DNA of 64,000 bases from Volvox africanus. Lineage: Eukaryota > Chlorophyta > Chlorophyceae > Chlamydomonadales > Volvocaceae. Every line of letters begins with the position of its first letter. Within the stretch, counting starts at the first letter, position 1. A model generated the notes under the pieces. It was not told where the DNA came from. It did no database searches and saw only the letters and a program-made list of their open reading frames with translations. Positions 31,166 through 44,500 of this stretch are shown piece after piece. Position numbers and translations under genes: made by a program. The stretch is from assembly GCA_030268105.1 (NCBI GenBank), contig BSDZ01000078.1, positions 1,736,001 to 1,800,000 on the forward strand, written 5' to 3'.

Positions 31166-33342
31166 AGGGAGGCTGCGGGGAAGTTTGCTACAGGGATTTA
31201 TTAAAAAGGCGTATTATTATGCAAAAGTGCTAAGTAGTCGCCAAGCGCGGCCCATGCTATACTGCGCAAGTGTGAATTATTCGTTGCTTTTGGATCCAGG
31301 ATCAGGTCTGGATGTAGGATTTGCTAGAATCAGAACTTCTTGCTTGCTTTTTAGGTCCACCAACGGGTTAAAATTCACTTTCGCACTTGATGATCTCGAA
31401 ACGCGCTGTTGTGGTATTACTATTAATATTCCATGCATGCAAATACATGCTGAAGAAGGATGTGGTAGATGAAGGCTCGCTCGATCGCTTTCCCGCCCAA
31501 AGCCTACAAAATGCACATTTTGTATTCCTCGACGAAACACAAAAATGTGCACTTAACGCGTACTTGCTGCTTAATTATTTTGAATTGTATTCATGTATTA
31601 ACACAGTATGGCTGCTGGCTTTTTTGGATCACAGCAACAATTTAGCGCTTGCTCGTTCATTTGCTTTGGCGAACAGTGTGATGAATACATAAATTGACAA
31701 AGGCGCCTGTTGGGTAGAACGGGAGGAGGTGATATGAAGCTGTGAATAGGTGTATGGAAGTGTTAAGAGGCTGCAAACCGGAGCCAGCAGCAGCCAGCAC
31801 CGCAGCGCCCGGGGTCAGTGTTTGTGGGTGCGGGTCAGCTGGTGGCCGGGGGAGTGACAACTTTTATGTAGGTCGTCGTAGGTATGGTACACACGGCAAC
31901 AAACGCACGCATATGTATATGTGTGAATGTGTTCATATGTACGTGTATATGCAACGTTTTGGAGACCGCTTTTCTAGTAATCCGAAGATAGAGTTTTGTG
32001 GTATCATGATGATGATCAAGCTGCCAAGTCTGGCTCGTGATGAGCGAGCCCTGTCATTATTTGTATGTGTGAAGGCCATATGTGATGACAGATTGATGAC
32101 GGAGGAGACACAGTTTGCGCTGGGCATCAACGTTTCTGAGGACTTCTCTCTTCTTGATGCGTTATTGCCACAATGTTTACACAGTGAAAATGCTTTCGGC
32201 TGAGCCCATATATTGCTTGGCGATCTGTCAAGCGTCGGTTACAATCGTTTTCCATCCGAGTTTCCCTCCTCCTCAAAATCGCGTATAACACGTGGGTTTA
32301 AGTCGCACATATATAACTGCATGTTTATTTATTTTTAATCAACAGTTTGGCATTTAATTTCCCATTATTGCTGCCATCGCTAAGTCGTATTCATCTTGGA
32401 TAGCCTGTATTGGTTGATGAATAATAGCTCTCTGCGCCACGGCTTATCTTGAATAGGTATTGGGAAATTGTTCTAAGCTGGGGCGGTGGGTATCACAAAC
32501 TCCCCGCATCTCGCAACTGGAAGGGGGGTACCTGGAGAGCGGGTACCTGGCCGGCATTTAACTTGCAAACCGAATCTAGATACGAAATCATGCTTTTCAG
32601 GTACCGATATGGCCCCCGTTTGGGATACCTAGGTAAAAGTAAGACGATACCTATAGCCAGGTGCTCAACCGCATCTGAGGCCCGTTGATGCCCTCCTGCT
32701 GGCGATGGTTTCGCGGCGGTTGTCCAATCAAACCCATGACCCGAGCTGCTAGGCATCCTTCGGTGTCTGCCTCTCTTAAAGTTTGGAAAGATATCTAATT
32801 AAGGTTAAACATCTGCGCGTAATGTTTCTAGGCAAAACCCTAAAGGAAAGCAAACTAACGCGACAGCGACGACCGGACGGAAAAGAAAACAGAAACAAAG
32901 AGGCCCAAGACAAATAAATAGCAAATTGAACAAAGGAACTCTTGAAAAAAGGATAATTGGCTGTAACATCTACCATCAAGGCATCAACCAAAGGACCCTA
33001 CGCGCCGTACCCGAAGACCCTCCGTTAAAAACCCCGTTCTCCAAACCGATTTTTGGCGCAGAAGCACACCCGAATTCCTAGGTTACGAGCTATAAAGCAT
33101 GCAATTGTTCGTTAAGAACTATTTGATGCATCAGGATAAATATAATTGGCACGCTGAACCTCGGCCCGAGCATATTGGTGGTTGTGGTAGTTGTCTTGGA
33201 TACTGTCTCGCTCTCTTACAGGGCGATCACAAATCCGCAAATACCGGCCGTTATTTTCCTCAGTCGATCCGAAAATTAGAGGTTCCATAGAGGAACTGTT
33301 ATACAAGAAGACATCAGTGCATTTTGCACTTACGGTGGAAGC
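31166..33342. other. 3' flank of cyclase and intergenic region before Elongin A
   Basis: 31605-31850 is the source counterpart of the duplicated 3' flank near 16.9-17.5 kb. A 153-codon plus-strand frame at 31742-32203 has no family resemblance and covers the same duplicated flank. No other feature supported. Confidence 0.5.
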
Positions 33343-34938
33343 ATGGAGTCCGGCGAAGCAACACATCCTCGTTTAGCGAGACCAGTGCATATTTCCTCCC
33401 TACAAGAATGCTGCGTTAACACGCTGACAAAGTACAGGCAGTACCTTGGTAAGAAGCTGCACAGACCTCCCGGGGCTACTTCATTAAACGATTGCAAGAA
33501 ACAACCATCGATTCGGCTTAGTTGACACAAAAAGAATGAAATTCTGTAATTTCGGCGCGTCTATGGTTCAGGCGATGTTGGGTTCGTGGACGCCGAGTCG
33601 CTTCGGAGCGTTTTATGGCACTGCAGTCCGACGCAGCTATCTCACATTGAAGACGAAACCTTGTAAGTGTGCGCGATCGCGTTAAGGTGGGGCCTCATAT
33701 GCTACCTACCGTGCATCTTTCCTTTATACGCTCATATTCGCACATGGACGTAACCTATTGCACTGTTGCAGGGTTGGCAGTAACAGGAACCTGGAGTGGT
33801 ACACATGGCATCTCTGGAAACGGCTCTTGGAGGCGGACTTCGGGGACGGAGGCCTTCAGGTCCGGAGGGAGGGGGTAAAGGGAGGGAGGGAGGGAGATCA
33901 GGTCAGCTTTTAGAGGGAGTCTACGTAAGGGACGCGGCACTAGAAAGTCACTCCTTGGGGGAAAATGGGTCACTATAAGGACCGAGTCTGGGTTGGGATC
34001 CGTGCTTTGAAAAGACGGCGTGTACCGAGTCGTCACCCCGGAATCGCGTCGTCTGAATATGGATATGCACCATACACTGTAGCATCCGCTGATGGGGTGA
34101 GGCAGCGGAGTGTGTGTTGCATGCGTTGCGTTGACAGGCTCCTGACCTGGAAAGCGAGAAGCCGGTGGACTACGTACCCCCACGAGGTATCTCCGGCAAT
34201 CCCGGTGAGCTGGGCTCACCCCCAGCTGCATGCTGCGGACGACCTAATCTAGGGCTTGCAAAGCCATGCAACTTCATTCCTTCGTGCATGATTGCATTCT
34301 CTTATTTACGATTGTCTGGGGCTCGGGGCTCGGGGCTCAGAGCTCGGGGCTCAGAGCTCGGGGCTCGGGGCTCGGGGCTCGGGGCTCAGAGCTCGGGGCT
34401 CGGAGCTCGGGGCTCGGGGCTCACATGCAAGAGTCAGGGATGGAATGATACGGAATGGTGAAGCATGCGCACACGCCAAACCAACGTGTTGTGTGTATGT
34501 GTGCGTGTACGTGCATGTGTGGAGGTCATATCGATGGATTCTGCGCTTCTACAGACAGACACATGAAAGTCTGTATTACATAATTGGGCAACGCCAGTTC
34601 TGGGCAGAAGTGTGAGCACTCAAAAGGTGTCTGGTCGATCATTGTGGTCGGCAGATCATTGTGTATGTCGGCAGATTGTAAATCTCTGCACTGCTTCACG
34701 TTTCGTCTCCATCCCTGGTGCCAGCTGACTACCGCACGTTGTATCTCCATCGTAAGGAGGAGCTGGAGGCGAAGACAGCCGCTGCAAAGGAGCGCATTGC
34801 CGCGGCGGTGCAGCAGGTGCAGGAGGCCAAAGAGAGCCGCAAGGCGAAGGTACGCTCTGTCCTCGGTAGCGCTGCTTTTTCACATTCTCTTTATCTCTCC
34901 CAGGCTCTCTCGCTCTCGCTCTCTCGTTCTCTCGTTCT

Positions 34939-34969
<31 letters not shown>

Positions 34970-36027
34970 GGCGTTGGGACCCTGTGCCGACTGCCTCATG
35001 ATGTCCAGTAGCCCATTTCCCGGTGTTTTATCCCGGGGCGCTCCCCAGAGGCCCCGGGGCGCTCCCCAGAGGCCAGATGATTTTATGGCTCCACAATCTC
35101 ACTCTATGTCCCTGGCCGCCATGACCACCATGAGGTTCCGGTGCTGACAAGCCATCTCCATGACTGCAGATGATTGACAAGCTCGCGCCATCGAAGCGTG
35201 CCCGGAGCAGCAGTGGGCCCTCCCGTGTGCAGCCCTCCTCTGTCATGTCCGCCTACATGCACAAACCCCGCGCTGACTCTCGCAGCTCTATGATGAGCAA
35301 GCCGGGGGCACAGCTTAAGCTGCTGAGCGAGCTGGGTCTCGTGAAAAAAGCCCAGCCGCGATCCACCACCGTGGTGCGCGTCATCAAGCCGTCACCGGTG
35401 CCGAGCGCTGCTGTAGGGCACAGCAGCAGCCTTGCCGGTGCGCAGCTCCTGTCTAAGTCCACCGGAGGCCATCTAGGCAAGACCAGCGTGGGGAACAACA
35501 GGGTCATGCACATTGCCGCGCAGACGCCAAAGATAGCTGCCCGAGCGGCCGCTGTCGCTGCAGTGGAAGCGGCTCGCACAACGCCCACTTCCAGCCCCAA
35601 CTGCACTACACCGGCTGCGGGCGCCGGTCGGTCCTCCCACATGGGCACCTCTGGCAGCACAAAGAGCTCCACCAAGCGCCTGGCTGACGAGCCTGTCACG
35701 GCGGATCCTCCACCGAGCAAGCGATCGTCGGGGGTGATGGCGCCAGGGCTGTCAGGCAGAGGCGGATCTCTCAATGGCAAGGGTGAAGCGGGCCCGCCTC
35801 GACCGGATCCTCGTGTAATGTTTCCACGGCAAGCGCCCCCGGCGCACACTCCGGGGCAGAGTAAGTTTGCAGTGCCGACAGTGCGCCCGGTAACGACATC
35901 GGTGTCTCCAGGCAGCAGCCCGGGCCAGCAGCAGCAGCAGCATCCCAGGCGCCCTGGAGCAGGGACTCCGAGTGTGAGGACGGGCGGAGCCAAGGCCTTG
36001 GCCATCCGGCCATCAGACGACTTGTAG
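33343..36027 (+). CDS. Elongin A-like protein (transcription elongation factor SIII large subunit)
   Basis: Elongin A stimulates RNA polymerase II elongation and acts with Elongin B/C as a substrate adaptor for a cullin ubiquitin ligase. Exons 33343-33448, 33572-33662, 33772-33859, 34138-34186, 34725-34849 and 35170-36027 keep phase and give 438 residues. Residues 19-28, SLQECCVNTL, fit the BC-box pattern (S/A/P/T)L-x3-C-x3-(A/I/L/V). The F-box-like Elongin A domain follows: LGDVGFVDAESLRSVLWHC, PTQLSHIEDETL, WHLWKRLLEADFG. Then comes the conserved DYRTLYLHRKEELEAKTAAA helix. The last exon is a disordered Ser/Pro/Ala/Gln-rich tail of 285 residues. The start Met lies 18 residues before the BC-box, as in plant and algal homologues. 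Confidence 0.85.
34316..34425. repeat. GGGCTCGGGGCTCAGAGCTC minisatellite in Elongin A intron
   Basis: 7- and 14-bp units (GGGCTCG / GAGCTCG / GGGCTCA) lie in the intron between exons 34138-34186 and 34725-34849. A CT-rich run, (CTCTCG)n then (CA)n, fills part of the following intron (34885-34970). Confidence 0.8.
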
Positions 36028-37704
36028 TGGATGGACTTGTAGTAATGGCTCCATCTGATGCAACCTTCATGGAGGTGTGTAGTGCCTTGCTGCTCGGGAT
36101 GAGCGCACGGGGCCCAGCAGGCGCCGGTGCACAAGGAGGTCCTGTCCTACACAGGTTGGGAGGCATTTAGATGGCTTCAGCCGCGTGCTTTGGCGTATCA
36201 GGGAGTAGAGGGAGGCCTCCGTCGTGCGGAGGGAGGCTTGTGTGCAGCAACCTACCAGGCTACGCGCCCCTCACTGATTCATGAGCCGTGAGTAGGAAAG
36301 AATGAATGGTGGGGCCATCAAAGCTACGGTAGGTCAGATTTGCAGGGTGTGCAGCAAGTGGCGCATGGAGTCTCTGGAGCCATAGAAGTGAGTGGATACC
36401 AGCAGAACAGACAGACAGACACACAAGGGGCACTCGAGAAGTGGTGTGTGTGTGTGTATATGGGGAGATGGAAGGGCGGGATGACGGAGTCATTCGGGTA
36501 TGCGAATAGTATCACAGACGATGCAGGATTTGCGGAGAAGGGATATTTATAAACAAAGAGATATATGACTTATTTCGGATAATTTCAGGTGATGGTGAGC
36601 GTCATCAACGATCAACGATCAACTACCAACGTTCGGGTGTCAAACGAACTGCGAACGCTACCTGACACTTGAAGCCTAGTCAAGCAGATTCACTTCTCAT
36701 TCAGAATTTTAAAGTGTTTAAAGAGGTCATAGCCCCTACAATGTACCTTGGGACGTACGTAAATACGCAAGGCCATACACATAATGTACGGGTTAGTGAA
36801 CTCTGTGATTATGTCCGGGCGTGTTGCCGTCGGGGGTTGAGAACAGGCATGCATGTCTGGAGGGGGGAGTGTACCTATGCGTGAAACCTGCTGGCCGCTT
36901 TACTGGATGGATGTTCTCCTTTTTGACTCCTAAGTTACACAAACTACTTTATTATGCCAAAACTGTAGTGGCGTGGAGCCACAGCCCCCTGCTGGGGCAA
37001 TGGAACAGGGCCTTCAAATACCAAGCAGGTGCATATATCGGGCCTGTTAAGGGCCGTACAGCAGTTAAAGAGCTTCTGCGCATCAGGAGCCTTTGAGGCC
37101 GCTGTGTTTTGTGTGTGCAAGTATGTTTGTGTGGCGGCATCTTATGCGACGGCATGGGGCGGGGCCCTGCCACAGCATATGCGATGTTAGGGTAATGTAC
37201 GTTGCTCGCGGGTGGGATGGGATTCTGCGGTGCGGAAGAGGTTTGAGAGGTGATATCAGCTGGTAGGGAGCCATATCGATCTCTCGTCTGGAACGCAATG
37301 GGTGCACACTAGGCACAGCGTCAACCCTTTGTTTGCGGTACACCATCTGTCTTGCCTTGCACCTAGCTACGAAACCATCAGGCAACAATCGCTTTGGATT
37401 CAGTTGACAGGTGACAGGTAATACTGGGTTATGTAACTGCTTTCCCAACGTTATTTCCCATGTCTGTGTTTCTTCAGCCAGTCTTAGCCATCAGCGTCAA
37501 GTGTATAGCGTCACATATGGGTTCGTGCACGTTGACATCAATACTGACGCTCACGATGTCTATATTCCTCTATATCAACACCCAATATGTATCATTTTGC
37601 TCTGGCATCCATGCAAGCATTAGCCAACGTTAGCTAGTTTCCCCCATTACGGGAATCCGACTGTTTATTTGAAACAAAGCATTATGATGGTCCTAAAGGA
37701 TGTC

Positions 37705-37740
<36 letters not shown>

Positions 37741-37802
37741 CGAAAGTGAAGAAATCAACCAAGCGCGGGTAAAGGGCGGGAGTAACTATGACTCTCTCAA
37801 GC

Positions 37803-37847
<45 letters not shown>

Positions 37848-38988
37848 AAACGAGGTTCCCACTGTCCCTATCTACTATCTAACGGAACCACAGCCAAGGG
37901 AACGGGCTTGGAATAAACATCGGGGAAAGAAGCAATGAAACCCAAGAGGACTGAAGTGCAGCGCCCTAGCTTCTGCACAACGAACTCTGTGAAGGCCTTC
38001 TTATATATGCAGCCACCAGGCGTATTATACTAGCTTCACTAGTGTGAAGGCCTCAATTAGTACACATAGAAGTTTTGCTGCTTTAATTGGGCAGCTGCTG
38101 GCATAGGCTGAAAACTCTTATAACCTCGGACCGACATTGCCTATCTACTACGGCGCTACCAGCAGGATCTGCTTATCCAGCAACCTGCAGCCCGAACGTA
38201 GACCCACACCATTTTCAACCTAACTAACCTTCATCATACTCCATGCTATCTTGACACGATTAAAAAACTATCGGACCTACGGTACAATGGGGCAGCCTGT
38301 GGGGATGGTTAGTTACAGCCGTGGAAAGCTGGTACCGGTCAACTGCCAACTGCCGGAGAGCCAGCATGCATAACGTCCGGGACTCTGGGCTTGTAGCCCT
38401 CCCCGCGAAACGTGTAACGGGATCAGGGAGTGATTCACATTAGGCAAGTTTGATCTAACTATTTACCTAGCTAGCTAGCTAGCAACTCGCTAGCTAGGTG
38501 GCTGTGACGCATGCAAAAGAGGGAACTGCTGCAGGGAACTGTTTCATAAAGGGAGCTGGTGCAGGGAACTCCTCCTTCTCCGCGGGTTCATAAGCCCATG
38601 CGACATTTTCTTTTCGCCAACAGGATGTTTTCGCGCCCTCAAATTATTCCAGACGTGTCGTACTTTGCACTCTTCTCGTCCGGGACTGAAATGAAGACAA
38701 AATTTGTATCACACGCACACAGACACACAATTTATCTCACACACACAACCGTATTAATGGGTGCGCCACATTTAAACCACACAACATCTCTCTCTCTCTG
38801 ACGGCTCGCCTGCACCCACCCGCCCGCTGCGCCTTTCTTTCCGCCCGCCCGCCTTTCTTAATCTGCCGCTGCGGTTCCTCCCGGGGAGCAGCAAATCACC
38901 GTTGATTGCCGCTTCCCATTCCCCATTCCTCCTCCATCAGACCCATGGGCGCGGAATGAACCCGGAGGAGAGGGAGGAGAGGACTACT
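36028..38988. other. Intergenic, no gene recognised; one strong palindrome
   Basis: Nearly 3 kb between convergent genes. Short frames (such as 36821-37096) show no family signature. An inverted repeat at about 38464-38498 (ACCTAGCTAGC ... GCTAGCTAGGT, with extra CTAG units) can form a hairpin. A GGGAACTGCTGCAGGGAACT-type repeat follows at 38521-38570. Confidence 0.5.
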
Positions 38989-41473
38989 TCAGCTCCCACC
39001 CGTCGATTTGGCTTGCAGAGCAGCCACATCACTGCTTGACACCGATCCACGGATTACCACCGGGCCGTACACCCGCTCAATACTAGTGGGCAAGCGTCCC
39101 AGCGTGTTCAAGCCCGAGTTGCCCAAGATGTAAATGCCACCCGTACCTGCAGGGAAAAGAGAAAAACAAAAATATTGGGAAAAACAAATAAAATACAAAA
39201 CACAAAAGGAAACAACAGACAAATAGGGAAAATATGGGAAAACATCGTGATGACATCTGTGGTTTGGCAAGTTGGGTTTTAGAATTGTTCAGATTTTTAC
39301 CTGTTTTTTATCTCTTTTCTTAGGTTGTAAACACAAATATTCACATATGTACACGTGGAGGGAAATTCATTTGACTGATGGCGCGGAACGATAGTATCAA
39401 CACTCGGTAGATTCGAGTGCTGGCCATTAAGCAGGGGCAGGCAGCCCCGGTGTGCTCAGCTCCGGCGGGCCCATCCACGGCGGCGGGTACCCGGCAGTGC
39501 CACTAGTCTCCAGGTCCTCCCCTACATGCCGTCTTCCGGTGGCGGTGGGCCACAAGTGCCTGACCCCACAGCAGCCCACATACCAGGAGGTCCCCCCCCA
39601 ACGCATGACACTGCCCACATCATCACCACCACCACCAGCACTATCACCACCAGCACTATCACCACCAGCACTATCACCACCAGCACCACCACCACCAGCA
39701 CCACCACCACCAGCACTATCACCACCAGCACTATCACCACCAGCACTGTCACCACCAGCACTGTCACCACCAGCACTGTCACCACCAGCACTGTCACCAC
39801 CAGCACTGTCACCACCACCACCATCACCTACCCACTCACTCCCGAACAGCAAATGGACACGGATGAATCGATCCTAAGAGATGGAGTTGACCTGTCTGAA
39901 GAGTGCAAATCCCTTGCATTGCGCAGCAAAAGGGAAACGGGTTCAGATTCCGACACGTACCACACGTACCACACGTACCGACACGCTTCAAACTGACGTC
40001 CAGGTCGGCCAGTGAGTACAGAAGCGGGTTCCTTGCGATGAACAGCTTATCGCCGACATCTGTGAGAGACGAGAGCCCCTGTAGCGTCTTTAGCGAGGGG
40101 TTGTCAGTTATTGACACCAACGAACCGACGTACCGCAACCCGCCTGCGGATCACGTGGGGGGCATGTGTGTGTGTGGGGGGCGTGGGGGGGGGAGGTGTT
40201 GGTGTTTCAAGGTTGCTAGGGTGAGAGAGGTGTCAGAAGTGTACGACTGAGGACAGACGAGACGGACACATGCAATGGCAAACATAACAACGGGGAAGTG
40301 CATGTACGGATACATGAGATGTACGACTGTACTTTCGATTAATTAGTAACCTTGTCGTACCACGCAGAGATCTGGCCCAAGGTTAGCGGATGTAGCTGCC
40401 TGCTCACCCAGTCCTTTCATATCCTGCAGTCCACGGCAGCTGGAGAGCACCAGGTTGAGTCCAACCGCCGTCAGGCTGGAGAGTGGCTGAAGGGACTGCA
40501 GCGAGGGGTTGCCCGTGAGCTGCAGGTCCCCAGGGATCTGGGAGAGGCGTGACAGACCTGACACGTCACTCAACGCGTCATTCCACAGAAGCGCCACTGA
40601 CACGCCTACAGACAGGCAGGAAGACAGACATACAAAATGCAGAGAGGAAAGTTGCGTGTGTACTCTGTCGCAAGATTGTGTGTACTCTGTCGCAAGATTG
40701 TGTGTACTCTGTCGCAAGATTGTGTGTGTGTTGGGGTTTCGTTCTCTAAGCTTACTCCTAGGGTGGCTTCACGTAACCTTATTTCTCATTTCAGCTTAAA
40801 TTTCTTACACACCGTGCAAATCCCATCGATTAGAAATAACGAAGACATATGCGTTGCGATTTAGGGCTTTACGAAAAAAAGGTAAATGTACGGCACTTGT
40901 ATGGCATTTGTACGGTGTAAGGACTTGCGCCATCACAGACCTCAGCAAGCTGCGCTGTCGCTAGTTCGGTTTCCGGCGGGGCTGTATGTGCCTGTGTTTT
41001 CCCGCCCCGAAACCCAACGCACCAATGTGAGATAGCGATCTCAGCCCAGATGTGGAGGTCAGCTGACTGCAGTTTTTGATCACCATCTCTCCATACACTG
41101 TCTGCACTGCGGAAAGCCCCTCAAGATTCTTGATGTACGGCATGTCCTGCAGGTGCAGATCCCAGCCGATGCTCCGAATGGCCTGTGCGAAGGCGGCAGA
41201 TCGTGGGCCTTATTGACGAGGGATGACTCAAGCGTTGTGAGGGGAACAGCACAGCCGGATAAACTTAAGATATTGACGTCGTAAGGCCCGAGGGCACGTA
41301 AGGACAGACGAGTGTTTATACGGACTGCCCCTTCATCTACTACCATCCAGAGATGCCACTACGATGCCGTACGCTTTAGCGCGCGGTATCGTACGTCGTA
41401 TGCAGCTAATGGATTTCAAACGATTCAACGGTAGCAGTGTGGTAGGGATCATACTGGTGGCACCAATGGCTTG

Positions 41474-41514
<41 letters not shown>

Positions 41515-44500
41515 TGCACATACACACACACATACACATCTGCGCATATGATGTTATATGCAATACTGTCGTACCTACCCTAAATCCGGACATGTCCCAT
41601 AAGGCCCTGTTGCCCATCAGGAAGAGGTCAGTGTAGATGGAGGTGAGGGGCCCCAGCCCCCGAGTGGACTGCAGCGAGGCGCAGAACAGGATGTTGAGGT
41701 CGCCTCGTACGGCGCGCAGACTGCCCAGCCCGGTGAGGTTTCGGAGCTGGTTGAGGTACACCAGGTGCAGCCCACCCACGTACTGCATGTACATGAGCAA
41801 GGGGTAACGAATGAAGGGTGACATGAGAGTATGTTGTGGCGAGGAGGACAACTCCATAAAGCCACAGACCCTAAAACCCGAAAGCCCTACCAGCCCCCAC
41901 TTACCAGCCCCCACTTACCAGCCCCCACTTACCAGCCCCCACTTACCAGCCCCCACTTACCAGCCCCCACTTACCAGCCCCCACTTACCAGTCCCCCCTA
42001 TCTGCCCACCCTACATGCGCGGCCCTATACTTTCATAAGCTCATGTGTTTTGAGCTCAGAACCTGGTAGTTGCCGTTACCCTCAGCACTGCCGTACCTGG
42101 AGGTTGTCCAGCCCCTGGAGCGTCTCCAACGTGCTGCTGCCGTCCCTCGCCCCCAGGATGACTAACTGGCCGTACACTGCCCTCAGCCCCATCAGTGGCC
42201 ACAGCCCCGTGCCGATATCCCCGTTGGCCCAAATCAACAGTGAGCCGCTGTGTATGAAGGAAGGGAGAGGAGAGGGGGGTTCGCGTAAAGAGGCGGGTTT
42301 AGCGATTGGAATCAGTATGGATGGATGGATGGACGGACGGACAGACGGACGGACGGACGGATTGGTGGGAGGGACGGAAGGACTGGTAAGGAAACGGACA
42401 GGCGGATAGACGGATAGACGGACGGATTATGACGATTAGATGTACAGCAGGGGTAGATGGAGGTTGGGGGTTCGGGGACTGGTGAGAAGTTGGGAAGACC
42501 TCCCACCCTGGACGGCCCTTTTCTCAATCACCAGTGATAAGGCCCTCTTATACCTTTGCACCAGTACCTGATAACGGACAGCTGCTTCGCCTCCCCAGAA
42601 TCGTCGTACAGGTGGATGAGGCGTGTGTTGTACTCGCGAATACCCAAGTGCTCCAGAGGGGGGTCAAAGTTCCGCAACCATCCCTCCAATTCGTCACTGC
42701 GCTCGGGGTCACGAACGAGACCAGGAAAATCAGTTACACAAAGTGAAAAGTGAAGGAGTGAAGGAGTGAGACCAACCCAACGCCGAGTAGACGTAACGAG
42801 GCTTGACCACCAACCGCCACGCATAGGGCCCTAGCAGCAGACACGCTGGGGTTGAGAAGCCGGCCAGAACGCAGTGTGGTGCGCCCCAGTGGTCGTTTCC
42901 TTTAACTAAATGAGCTGCTTTGCTTAACGTAATATGGGATGTTATGAAGAGCCAGCCACAAGACAACTAGGCTCGCATCCTGGTGCCGCACAAAATGGAT
43001 ATGTACGATCATGTCGTACTGCGTCGTACCACATAATCGTGCGCTTTATGGATGAAAACTCACAAAAGGGGCGGTGTGCCGCTGTACAACAACACCACCG
43101 TCTTGTCCGCCTGCGGTACTTCTCCGACGCTTCCAGGGAACCAGGTGGGGGGGGAGGCCGGGTCATGGGAAGGCAGTACATACACACTGCGGGAGTCCTG
43201 AACCGCCCCTGAGGTCCCGCTGCCGGCTCCAACTGCTGTGCCCGTTGCGGCTGTTGGTGCGAATGCAGTTGCTGGTGCCATTCTGACGGCTTCCGGCAGC
43301 TCCAGCCTGACGTCCCCGTTGTTTGCTTCCCTCATGGAGCCTATGGAGGTCAGAGACAGCAGCGCCAGCAGGTCGGTGAGCTTGCCGTTGCCAATGGCCA
43401 CCAGCTGTCCGCCCACTGTTTGGAGATTCTATTGAGGAAAACGATTTAAGGACATGAATGAGAGGGCGTCAGACATCAAATACAGGTGATAGCATTGGCG
43501 GTGGTGGTGCTGATGGTGGTGGTGGGAAGGTGGTGGGAAGGTGGTGGAAGGGTGGTGGTGGGAGGGCGGTGGGAAAGGGCGGAAGGAAAGGGTGGCGGGA
43601 GAGGGTTAGGTGGGAGGGTGGTGAGAGAGGGGCTGGTGAGAGAGGGTGGTGAGGGGGATGGTGAGGTGACCGACCAACCCGTTCAACAACTCTCGAGCTC
43701 CCCTTCACCACATGGCACCACGAGCGTTTAATCCCTCACCCTCTGTGTACGGCGTATGTTTGGCTCTACTGTTTCGCCACGGTCTGCCGCTCCTCTCTCT
43801 TTTCCCACCCTTACTATCGTACACACAGTACTCCTACACATACCGGCGGGTTATGACACATTGGGATTCCGTCATACACATACATTTCATTGACGTGTCG
43901 TACCTGCAGCCCTTGCACGGAGATGAGCGCCATATTACTAAGCAGGGCGAGGTCGCCGCCGACACTGCGGAGTCCGTCCAGCCCCACCAGCGTCCGCAGG
44001 CGCGCGTTGTCAGCCAGGTACAGGTCCCCGCGCAGGGAGGTGAAGCCCTCCAGCCCCCGGAGGTCAGTCAGGGCGTCCATGTTGTACACCAGCAGATTGG
44101 CAGCAGACTGCGGGCAGTGGGCAGTGGGCAGCGGGCAGTGGGCAGTGGGCAGTGGGCAGTGGACTGTGGGCAGTGGGCAGTGGGCAGTGGGCGGTGGGGA
44201 CCCTGTGTCTTAAATAGTGCTTCGTAGTAAGCGACGAAAACTCAGGTACCTGCCGTACCTACCTGCCGTACCTACCTGCCGTACCTACCTGCCTATGGAC
44301 TCGGTACCCAGAAAAAAAAGGGAGTTAAAGTGGGAAGGCATCTTCTTAGGTGGCCAAATGGTAAATGGTGTGGACACATAATGGTATGTCCAAATTCCTT
44401 CATGTTTAAGAAACCCACTACCTACCAACCAGCCATGTCGTACCTTAATGTTGGAGAGGCCTTGCATGCTTCGAATGCCAGCTGCACCTAAACCCGCGTG

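Noticed and set aside
39452..39877. Pro/Ser or Thr/Ser-rich frame resembling hydroxyproline-rich wall protein
   Set aside because: Minisatellite in the last intron of the opposite-strand L-domain gene; reading phase of flanking exons skips it.
41883..41996. Regularly spaced repeats that might suggest a CRISPR array
   Set aside because: Uninterrupted 14-bp tandem units without spacers, in a eukaryotic intron.
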